Program-made: the position numbers and the translations under genes | Notes under the pieces: generated by a model | What the model saw: the letters and a program-made list of their open reading frames with translations, nothing else | What the model was told of the DNA's origin: nothing | The model's database searches: none | Assembly (NCBI GenBank): GCA_021163565.1 | Contig: JAGGTT010000258.1 | Span: 1-8,440, forward strand | Source: Candidatus Tharpella sp. | Lineage (GTDB): Bacteria > Desulfobacterota > Anaeroferrophillalia > Anaeroferrophillales > Tharpellaceae | Direction of reading: 5' to 3' | DNA length: 8,440 bases | In this document: positions 1-5,303 of the stretch, in pieces | Layout: every line of letters begins with the position of its first letter | How positions within the stretch are numbered: the stretch's first letter is position 1

Positions 1-1
1 G

Positions 2-991
2 CTGCCCCAGGACGGCAGCTTTCGTTCTCACGTTATTCGTGATGGTGAAAAAACTGATATCGATTTCCGGGTTTCGGTGGTACCCTCACATTATGGTGAA
101 AACATAGTTATCAGGATCCTCGATTCTCAGAGAGCCCCTTCCACTATTGATCACTTAGATTTTTCGGAGACTCTTACGAAAAATCTAACCCGCTTGTTCA
201 AACAGAATACCGGCATTATCCTGATTACCGGGCCAACCGGGTCCGGGAAGAGTACGACTCTGCAATCAGGCCTGCTGACCGCTTACAGACCCGGCCTGAA
301 AGTCGTTACGGCTGAAGACCCGATCGAATATATTTATGACAACTTCATGCAGTGTGAAATCAATGAAAAGATCGGCTTAACCTTCGCGAGCTATATCCGG
401 GTTTTTCTCCGTCATGATCCGGAAATCATCATGATCGGCGAGATCCGGGACAGCGAAACCGCCGAGATGGCGATCCGGGCGGCCCAGACCGGCCACCTGG
501 TCTTAAGTACCCTGCACACCAACGACTCACTGGGTGCAATTTCGCGGCTCTCCGGACTTGGCATCAATCCGAGCATGATTTCATCGTCCCTGATCGGGGT
601 TATTTCACAACGACTGGCGCGAAAGATCTGTCCCCAATGTGCGGAGAGCTACACTCCGGATCAGAGTCTGATAAGCGAATTTTTTACCACACCACCAACC
701 GATATCAACTGGCAGAAGGGAATAGGCTGCGAGGAGTGCAACTACACCGGCTACAAGGGACGGGTGGCGATTGCTGAACTCTGGGAACCGAGCCAGCATG
801 ACATCCTCCTGATAAACAAGCAGGTGCCCCTCGAAGAGTTGAAACTCAGCACCCGAAAAAGTACGATTCCACTCATTCAAGAAGCCCTGCAAAAATTAAG
901 GGAAGGTATAACCTCTCTGGATGAACTGATCAGAATAATACCTTATGCCTACATCGAAGACCACCGTAAACAACAAGCCGTTAAAGGATAA
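2..991 (+). CDS. GspE/PilB-family type II secretion or type IV pilus assembly ATPase (5' end missing)
   Basis: Hexameric cytoplasmic ATPase that powers pseudopilus or pilus assembly. The reading frame is open from the window edge, so the N-terminal part lies outside; 329 residues remain. In fragment numbering, the Walker A motif GPTGSGKST is at about 77-85 (Lys83), the Walker B-type IIMIGEIRD at 142-150 and the His box GHLVLSTLHTND at 164-175. A four-cysteine zinc site (CPQC at 210-213 and CEEC at 243-246) is followed by GYKGRVAIAEL, typical of GspE and PilB and absent from PilT. The first codons (PQDG...RVSVVPSHYGEN) match the family's N2 domain, so the GTG at 77 is internal and not the start. 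After the usual C-terminal helix there is a tail of about 20 residues that I do not recognise. No other secretion gene is in view, so GspE and PilB cannot be told apart. Its stop lies 6 bases before queD. Confidence 0.93.
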   Translation: MPQDGSFRSHVIRDGEKTDIDFRVSVVPSHYGENIVIRILDSQRAPSTIDHLDFSETLTKNLTRLFKQNTGIILITGPTGSGKSTTLQSGLLTAYRPGLKVVTAEDPIEYIYDNFMQCEINEKIGLTFASYIRVFLRHDPEIIMIGEIRDSETAEMAIRAAQTGHLVLSTLHTNDSLGAISRLSGLGINPSMISSSLIGVISQRLARKICPQCAESYTPDQSLISEFFTTPPTDINWQKGIGCEECNYTGYKGRVAIAELWEPSQHDILLINKQVPLEELKLSTRKSTIPLIQEALQKLREGITSLDELIRIIPYAYIEDHRKQQAVKG

Positions 992-997
992 CAAATC

Positions 998-1369
998 ATG
1001 CCGTATGAACTTAAAATTGAAACCACTTTTGCGGCCGCTCATAACCTGCTCAACTACTGCGGCCAATGTGAAAATCTGCATGGCCATAACTGGAAAATCG
1101 AAATCTATATTCAAGGCAGCGAACTTGACAAAAGCGGGATGCTCATTGACTTCAAGATCCTTAAAGAGCACACTAACGCTATTCTTGACACCCTCGACCA
1201 CACCTATCTGAATGAGTTGCCGATTTTTGTCGGCAAGAGCCCATCCTCGGAGCTGATCGCTGAGCATATCTTTGTTGAACTCGAAAAAAAACTGGCCCAG
1301 CTACCGGTTCAGATTAACAAAATTGTTGCCTGGGAATCTGAAAAGGCAGCCGCGGCCTATTTTCGTTAA
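998..1369 (+). CDS. queD: QueD, 6-carboxy-5,6,7,8-tetrahydropterin synthase (PTPS family)
   Basis: Converts 7,8-dihydroneopterin triphosphate to 6-carboxytetrahydropterin, the second step toward preQ0 and queuosine. At 123 residues it has the normal length for bacterial QueD. The zinc ligands are His15 (in AAHNL) and His28/His30 (in LHGHNW). Cys24 precedes the HGH by three residues (CENLHGH), the QueD-type arrangement. The C-terminal VAWESEKAAAAYF contains the conserved Glu that binds the pterin ring. The ATG start is backed by AAAGGA nine bases upstream, overlapping the end of the secretion ATPase gene, which suggests co-transcription. The next gene, folE2, makes its substrate. A folate-type PTPS-III role is less likely because the catalytic cysteine is present. 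queE, queC and queF are not in the window. Confidence 0.93.
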   Translation: MPYELKIETTFAAAHNLLNYCGQCENLHGHNWKIEIYIQGSELDKSGMLIDFKILKEHTNAILDTLDHTYLNELPIFVGKSPSSELIAEHIFVELEKKLAQLPVQINKIVAWESEKAAAAYFR

Positions 1370-1393
1370 TTAAATTCTGACAAGGAAACAGGT

Positions 1394-2176
1394 ATGGGCA
1401 ATAGTATTCACGATACCCAGAAGATGCAGGACTACCGCCAGATTGACATCAACAAGGTTGGCGTCAAAGGGGTAAAATACCCGATTACAGTTCTCGACCG
1501 AACCAACGGTGTCCAGCATACTACCGGATCTTTTAACATATACGTCGGCCTCCCACACCACTTCAAGGGAACTCACATGAGCCGCTTTGTCGAGGTCATC
1601 AACAAATACCATAAAAAGATCGGCATAAATGTATTCCCAACTATTCTCGGTGAGATTCGCGAACATCTGGGAGCTGAGTTTGCTCATCTGGAGATAACCT
1701 TTGACTATTTCATAGAAAAAGAGGCTCCGGTCTCCCGGGCCAAAAGCATGATGAACTACGAGTGCAGTTTTATCGGTAGCCAGACAGCCGATACGATTGA
1801 CTTTTATGTTCGCGTCAAAGTACCGGTCACCAGCCTCTGTCCCTGTTCCAAAGCGATCAGCGATAATGGTGCCCATAACCAGCGCAGCACCGTTACCGTT
1901 AATTTCAGTTTTGATAAATTTGTCTGGATTGAAGATATAATCAAGACAATTGAAAGTGCCTCGAGTTGCGAAGTCTATCCGCTGTTAAAGAGACCGGATG
2001 AAAAATACGTCACTGAAAAAGCTTACAACAATCCAATGTTTGTTGAAGATATGGTGAGAGATCTTTTCCAACGCCTGCAAAAAGATACCAATATTACCTG
2101 GTTTACGATTGAGGCCGAGAATATGGAGAGTATCCACAATCACAGTGCCTACGCCTATGTCGAGAAATACCGTTAG
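1394..2176 (+). CDS. folE2: FolE2, GTP cyclohydrolase IB
   Basis: Hydrolyses GTP to 7,8-dihydroneopterin triphosphate and formate, the common entry to folate and 7-deazaguanine synthesis. It is the COG1469-type enzyme, unrelated in close sequence to FolE but part of the tunnelling fold. The 260 residues match the family length. The diagnostic block VTSLCPCSKAIS..GAHNQRS spans about 145-165 with candidate catalytic/metal Cys149 and His161. KGTHMSRF lies at 58-65, and the C-terminal ENMESIHNHSAYAY carries further conserved Glu and His residues. The ATG is preceded by AAGGA at a spacing of eight bases. It starts 24 bases after queD, whose product uses its product. FolE2 enzymes are generally less strictly zinc-dependent than FolE and often appear under zinc limitation in other bacteria, but I see no Zur-like site here. 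Confidence 0.96.
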   Translation: MGNSIHDTQKMQDYRQIDINKVGVKGVKYPITVLDRTNGVQHTTGSFNIYVGLPHHFKGTHMSRFVEVINKYHKKIGINVFPTILGEIREHLGAEFAHLEITFDYFIEKEAPVSRAKSMMNYECSFIGSQTADTIDFYVRVKVPVTSLCPCSKAISDNGAHNQRSTVTVNFSFDKFVWIEDIIKTIESASSCEVYPLLKRPDEKYVTEKAYNNPMFVEDMVRDLFQRLQKDTNITWFTIEAENMESIHNHSAYAYVEKYR

Positions 2177-2227
2177 AAGAATCTTTCACCTCAAACCCCT
2201 GAACGATATTTATCATAACGAAAAATT

Positions 2228-2809
2228 ATGACGACACTTTTTGTTTTAATCTCAGCTTATCTCATGGGATCCATACCGGTAGGAATTCTGGTCGCGGAAT
2301 GGTTTAATAGCGGCGATCCGCGCCGTCTTGGCAGCGGTAATATCGGCGCCACCAACATTGCCCGTACCGCCGGCAAAAAAGCCGGACTCATCACCCTCAG
2401 TGGAGATTGCCTGAAAGGATTTTCAGCAATTATGCTGGCCCGATTCTGCGGTGCTGGAGACGGAGTTACGGCGCTGGCCGGCCTAGCGGTTTTTGCCGGC
2501 CATATTTATCCGGTCTTCTTAAATTTCAAGGGAGGTAAAGGGGTAGCTACTGCTTTGGGAATCTTCTTAGCTATAGCTCCGGCAGCAACCCTGCTCGGGG
2601 TTATACTTTTCGCTTTGGTCACGGCAATATCCCGCTTTGTCTCTCTGGGATCTATAGCTACAGCTGCGGTAATGCCCCTTTTTATTTGTCAAACCGGCTC
2701 AAGTTGGGAAATTACCTACAGCGCCCTGATCATGTCAGGGTTTGTTATTTACAAACATAAAGACAACATTCTCCGCCTCTGTCTCAATGAGGAGAACAAA
2801 CTTTTCTGA
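2228..2809 (+). CDS. plsY: PlsY, acyl-phosphate:glycerol-3-phosphate acyltransferase
   Basis: Integral inner-membrane enzyme that transfers an acyl group from acyl-phosphate (made by PlsX) to glycerol 3-phosphate, giving lysophosphatidic acid. The 193 residues include an N-terminal membrane segment (about 3-23) and further hydrophobic segments around 50-75, 80-97, 107-132 and 142-173. The family motifs are present: LGSGNIGATNIAR at 34-46, DCLKG at 60-64, GHIYPVFLNFKGGKGVAT at 91-108, SRFVSLGS at 135-142, and HKDNILRL near the C-terminus followed by ENK. It starts 51 bases after folE2. No Shine-Dalgarno sequence is visible before the ATG (the upstream bases are A/T-rich), and the next in-frame Met13 would cut the first membrane helix, so the annotated start is kept. 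It faces the minus-strand NYN gene tail to tail. Confidence 0.96.
   Translation: MTTLFVLISAYLMGSIPVGILVAEWFNSGDPRRLGSGNIGATNIARTAGKKAGLITLSGDCLKGFSAIMLARFCGAGDGVTALAGLAVFAGHIYPVFLNFKGGKGVATALGIFLAIAPAATLLGVILFALVTAISRFVSLGSIATAAVMPLFICQTGSSWEITYSALIMSGFVIYKHKDNILRLCLNEENKLF
2475..2502 (+). repeat. GC-rich perfect inverted repeat inside plsY
   Basis: TGGCCGGC at 2475-2482 and its exact reverse complement GCCGGCCA at 2495-2502 are separated by 12 bases containing a run of T. It lies within plsY codons for a hydrophobic Ala/Gly/Leu stretch, so coding constraint on GC-rich Ala and Gly codons may explain it. The stem could fold in the mRNA. No function is claimed. Confidence 0.5.
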
Positions 2810-2861
2810 CCTTCTCCATTCTGTCAAAAAACTTCAACGAATCACTAAAAACCAACTCTTA

Positions 2862-3377
2862 TTACATCGATTGCAGCCGCTGGCTGCGGCGCCGCTCCTT
2901 TTTGCTGAGACGGTTGGGATTACCCTTTTTCCGGGTCAAATGACGTTGTGGTCTGACATCCTGAATCTCATCATCTCCGGCCTCATCTCCACCTAATGCC
3001 AACAGCATACGCTGGACAAACTCACCTGATTCCAAAACTACCGCACCGCTTTTTTCAGATTCCCGGGCCACCTCTCGATCGGAGCTGACCACGGTCAGAC
3101 CTGAGCCGTACTGATGCGCCATCCGAACCAACAACTGATCTGCCGTTTGCCCGGAAGCCGAAAAAGTTATCTTTACCCCGCTCTCTGAATAGTTACGCGG
3201 TTCACCGCCAAGCGCCCGGCCACCATCATAGACAACCGTGATCCGGTTTTTACTCAAACCCCGGTACCGTACCAGTAACTGATTAAATTCCTCCCGTTCA
3301 TATTCAATATCGAGCCGAGCCAGAGCCTCTCCGGTCAGGGCCGCAATCACATTGTAACCATCTATCGCCAACCACAT
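2862..3377 (-). CDS. YacP-like NYN-domain (PIN-like) ribonuclease, DUF901 family
   Basis: Probable endoribonuclease of the NYN/PIN-like superfamily, related to Bacillus YacP/Rae1; the substrate is unknown. I place the start at the ATG at 3377, giving 171 residues, because the protein then begins MWLAIDGYNVI exactly where the family does. GGGAG sits nine bases upstream. An earlier in-frame start at 3413 would add 12 residues without family character. Acidic residues expected at the metal site are visible: Asp6 (IDGYN), Asp51 (VVYDGG), Asp80 (TADQLL) and Asp100 (VSSDREV). An acidic patch (131-139) is followed by a strongly basic tail (about 145-168, including NPNRLSKKERRRSQ) suited to RNA binding. 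It lies downstream of the carboxyltransferase but beyond an intrinsic terminator, so it probably has its own promoter in the A/T-rich 3392-3450 stretch. I could not fix a clear -35/-10 pair there. Confidence 0.88.
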   Translation of the reverse strand: MWLAIDGYNVIAALTGEALARLDIEYEREEFNQLLVRYRGLSKNRITVVYDGGRALGGEPRNYSESGVKITFSASGQTADQLLVRMAHQYGSGLTVVSSDREVARESEKSGAVVLESGEFVQRMLLALGGDEAGDDEIQDVRPQRHLTRKKGNPNRLSKKERRRSQRLQSM

Positions 3378-3386
3378 AGGTCTGAA

Positions 3387-3391
3387 CTCCC
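3387..3391 (-). promoter_or_regulatory. Ribosome binding site fixing the start of the NYN-domain gene
   Basis: On the minus strand GGGAG lies nine bases before the ATG at 3377. No comparable site precedes the longer start at 3413. This supports the shorter protein beginning MWLAIDGYN. Confidence 0.65.
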
Positions 3392-3445
3392 GAAAAAATC
3401 TGCCCCGCTGCACATAAAAAAATATAGGACTTCATCTATAAAATG

Positions 3446-3483
3446 AAAAAGGCCATACCTTCAGATATCTGAAAGTATGGCCT
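3446..3483 (-). terminator. Rho-independent terminator of the carboxyltransferase gene
   Basis: Read on the minus strand, AGGCCATAC (3483-3475) pairs with GTATGGCCT (3458-3450). One C/A mismatch follows, then an inner six-base stem TTTCAG-type arm around a four-base ATAT loop, and the hairpin is followed by TTTTT (3450-3446) and further T-rich sequence. It begins 34 bases after the carboxyltransferase stop codon. No T-run follows the hairpin on the plus strand, so it should act only on minus-strand transcripts. Confidence 0.85.
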
Positions 3484-3516
3484 CATACTTAACACATTAC
3501 CTGCACCAAAAAAACT

Positions 3517-4884
3517 CTAATCCTTGGGCAGCTTATCCTCGGGCTTAAATTCACCGGTTTCACGCTCAGCAAAAAACTGCAAAGCAACATCGGGAAAGAG
3601 CGCATACGAGAGTACATCTTCTACACTTTTAGCTTTATCCCCAAGCTCCGCCGTCAGTTTATCCATCTCCGGCGGCAGCAGATCAGCCGGCCGGCAGGTA
3701 ACCGGCTCCTCTTTTTTCAAAGCCTTCTTCTGAACCTCAGGGTTAAAAGGGGCTACTGAACGTCCGTACATTCCTTTCAGGACATTCTTGGATTCATTGG
3801 GAATCATCATATAGCGCTGCCCGGTAATCACATTTAAAGTCGCCTGAGTTCCGACGATCTGGCTGCTCGGAGTTACCAGAGGCGGATAGCCAAAATCTTT
3901 ACGCACCCGGGGAATTTCTTCAAGCACATCTTTTAATTTATCAATCGCCCCCTGATCCCGAAGCTGGCTTTCCAGATTGGACATCATACCACCCGGAACC
4001 TGATAGATAAGGACGTTGGTATCAACTCCGGTAAAACCACTTTCGTAAGCACTGTATTTTTTTCGCACATCCTTGATATACTCTGCGATTTCGGCCATGG
4101 CTGCGATATCGAGACCGGTATCATATTCGGTACCTTTTAATGCAGCGACCAGACTCTCAGTCGGAGGCTGAGAGGTTCCGGAAGAGAGTGATGAGATCGC
4201 GCAATCGACGATATCAACCCCGGCTTCGATGGCCTTCAGGTAAGTCATCGGAGCCATTCCGCTGGTACAGTGTGCGTGCAGATGAATCGGAATATCGACC
4301 TCGCTCTTGATCGCTTTGATAAGATCGTAGGCATCATAAGGGGCCAGAAGCCCGGCCATGTCCTTAATACAGATAGTATCCGCTCCCATGCCGGCAAGCT
4401 CTTTTGCCATTCTGACGAAATAGGCGTTATCATGCACCGGGCTGATCGTATAGCTGACTGCAGCTTCAACAATTTTGCCAGCCTTTTTGACGGCATCCAT
4501 GGCTGTCCGCATATTACGCGGATCATTCAAGGCATCAAAAATCCGGAAAACATCCATGCCGTTAGCCGCGGCCCGCTCGACAAATTTCTCTAAAACATCA
4601 TCGGCGTAGTGCCGATAACCAAGGATATTCTGACCCCGCAAAAGCATTTGCAGCCGGGTATTGGGCAACGCTTTACGCAGGGTCCGCAGACGTTCCCAGG
4701 GATCCTCTTTCAAAAATCTTAGACAGGTATCGAAGGTTGCACCGCCCCAGACCTCAAGCGACCAGTAACCGATGCGATCAAGTTTTTCTGCAATCGGCAG
4801 CATATCTTTGGTCCGCATTCTTGTCGCCAACAGTGATTGATGCGCGTCACGCAGCACCGTATCAGTAATCTGCAATTTTCCCAT
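3517..4884 (-). CDS. Pyruvate/oxaloacetate carboxyltransferase subunit (PycB / OadA / transcarboxylase 5S type) without biotin domain
   Basis: Biotin-dependent carboxyltransferase that moves CO2 between carboxybiotin and pyruvate (giving oxaloacetate) or the reverse. The TIM-barrel HMGL-like domain fills about residues 1-270, with RDAHQS at 12-17 (metal ligand Asp13), CIKDMAG at 172-178 (Lys174, the expected carboxylated lysine) and HLHAHCTSG at 201-209 (metal ligands His203 and His205). SSGTSQPPTES near 235-245 holds the catalytic Thr. The conserved PYC/OADA domain follows to the end (VGTQATLNV, PNESKNVLKGMYG, PDVALQFF). Fused OadA proteins continue into a Pro/Ala linker and a biotinyl domain, but here the protein stops at residue 455, as in 5S or PycB-like subunits. 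The stand-alone biotinyl gene just upstream should supply the biotin. The ATG is preceded by GGAGGG at nine bases and an AAGGA directly at the start. It could serve pyruvate carboxylase, oxaloacetate decarboxylase or methylmalonyl-CoA:pyruvate transcarboxylase; the sequence alone does not decide. Confidence 0.92.
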   Translation of the reverse strand: MGKLQITDTVLRDAHQSLLATRMRTKDMLPIAEKLDRIGYWSLEVWGGATFDTCLRFLKEDPWERLRTLRKALPNTRLQMLLRGQNILGYRHYADDVLEKFVERAAANGMDVFRIFDALNDPRNMRTAMDAVKKAGKIVEAAVSYTISPVHDNAYFVRMAKELAGMGADTICIKDMAGLLAPYDAYDLIKAIKSEVDIPIHLHAHCTSGMAPMTYLKAIEAGVDIVDCAISSLSSGTSQPPTESLVAALKGTEYDTGLDIAAMAEIAEYIKDVRKKYSAYESGFTGVDTNVLIYQVPGGMMSNLESQLRDQGAIDKLKDVLEEIPRVRKDFGYPPLVTPSSQIVGTQATLNVITGQRYMMIPNESKNVLKGMYGRSVAPFNPEVQKKALKKEEPVTCRPADLLPPEMDKLTAELGDKAKSVEDVLSYALFPDVALQFFAERETGEFKPEDKLPKD

Positions 4885-4929
4885 TCCTTAAAACCCTCCA
4901 TAAAGAGTAATTAACTCAGCCTGCTAGAT

Positions 4930-4949
4930 TGCACATTGTATACCGTGCA
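4930..4949. promoter_or_regulatory. Inverted repeat upstream of the carboxyltransferase gene, possible operator
   Basis: TGCAC (4930-4934) and GTGCA (4945-4949) form an inverted repeat with ten bases between them. The spacer contains GTATAC, which reads TATACAAT on the minus strand and could serve as a -10 element; no good -35 is visible. It lies between the terminator after the biotin-carrier gene and the carboxyltransferase start, where a promoter for that gene would have to be. The arms are short, so chance is a real alternative. Confidence 0.25.
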
Positions 4950-4958
4950 CAACGGCAG

Positions 4959-4995
4959 AAAAAAAGCGTGAACCCCACTATCGAGAATCACGCTT
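4959..4995 (-). terminator. Rho-independent terminator between the biotin-carrier and carboxyltransferase genes
   Basis: On the minus strand AAGCGTGA (4995-4988) and TCACGCTT (4971-4964) form an eight-base stem around a 16-base loop, followed by a run of seven T (4965-4959, the first two shared with the stem). It begins about ten bases after the stop codon of the biotin-carrier gene. The loop is longer than ideal, so termination may be partial. Confidence 0.75.
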
Positions 4996-5005
4996 AAAAA
5001 TATCT

Positions 5006-5218
5006 CTATTCAATTACTGCAATAACGGTGTCTGACTCAACTGCATCACCGACAGCAACTTTGATCTCTTTCACTTCACCATCAATCGGAGACACAACCG
5101 GCATCTCCATCTTCATGGCTTCGAGGATTACAACTTCATCACCTTCCACTACCTGATCACCAACACTTACTTCAACCTTAAAAATTTTGCCCACCATCGG
5201 GGAGGTTACTTCAGCCAT
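5006..5218 (-). CDS. Stand-alone biotinyl domain protein (biotin carboxyl carrier subunit)
   Basis: Carries covalently bound biotin as a swinging arm between carboxylase half-reactions. The whole 70-residue protein is one biotinyl/lipoyl-type beta-barrel. VTSPMVGKI opens the domain, VGDQVVEGDEVVILEAMKMEM contains the biotin-acceptor motif EAMKMEM (Lys36), and SPIDGEVKEIKVAVGDAVE is the second half. The AMKM context indicates biotin and not lipoate. There is no N-terminal extension or Pro/Ala linker of the kind found in transcarboxylase 1.3S (about 123 residues) or OadA. The ATG has GGAG eight bases upstream. The carboxyltransferase lacking such a domain follows 121 bases later, past a terminator, and is the obvious partner. 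Small free biotinyl proteins of similar size (YngHB-like) are known in Bacillus. A biotin carboxylase partner is not in the window. Confidence 0.94.
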   Translation of the reverse strand: MAEVTSPMVGKIFKVEVSVGDQVVEGDEVVILEAMKMEMPVVSPIDGEVKEIKVAVGDAVESDTVIAVIE

Positions 5219-5255
5219 TCTCTTCTCTCCATTGTTAAAATTTACACAGTTATTT

Positions 5256-5280
5256 TTGACTTGCTTCTATATTAAGTCAA
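5256..5280. repeat. Perfect seven-base inverted repeat between the TPR lipoprotein and biotin-carrier genes
   Basis: TTGACTT (5256-5262) and AAGTCAA (5274-5280) are exact inverted copies with 11 A/T-rich bases between them. The hairpin is not followed by a T-run on the minus strand, so it does not look like a terminator for the TPR gene. On the minus strand the distal arm reads TTGACT, a possible -35 element, but I found no good -10 at the right distance. It may be an operator or transcript-end structure. Confidence 0.4.
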
Positions 5281-5303
5281 TTTGAGCGCAAACGCATACC
5301 ACA

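Noticed and set aside
896..1267. Minus-strand open frame of 123 codons opposite the gspE end and queD
   Set aside because: It is antisense to two well-supported genes and shows no family motif.
1370..1876. Minus-strand open frame of 168 codons opposite folE2
   Set aside because: folE2 is certain on the plus strand by its motifs. The opposing frame shows no recognisable domain.
2810..2861. Gap between the convergent plsY and NYN genes, examined for a shared terminator
   Set aside because: A/T-rich with short A and T runs but no convincing stem on either strand.
2873..2903. GC-rich hairpin followed by TTTTT on the plus strand, as a terminator for plsY
   Set aside because: GCAGCC-GCT-GGCTGC can fold, but the T-run starts about 11 bases after the stem, too far for an intrinsic terminator. 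The bases encode the basic tail of the NYN protein.
2742..2996. Plus-strand open frame of 84 codons bridging plsY and the NYN gene
   Set aside because: It overlaps the plsY 3' end in another frame and runs antisense into the NYN gene; the sequence has no domain or ribosome site.
3384..3413. Upstream in-frame start at 3413 for the NYN-domain gene
   Set aside because: It adds 12 residues (starting MQRGRFFREF) before the conserved MWLAIDGYN, and the good GGGAG site serves the 3377 start.
3668..3710. Inverted repeat AGCCGG...CCGGCT inside the carboxyltransferase gene
   Set aside because: Six-base GC-rich arms in coding sequence, expected by chance; no placement suggesting a function.
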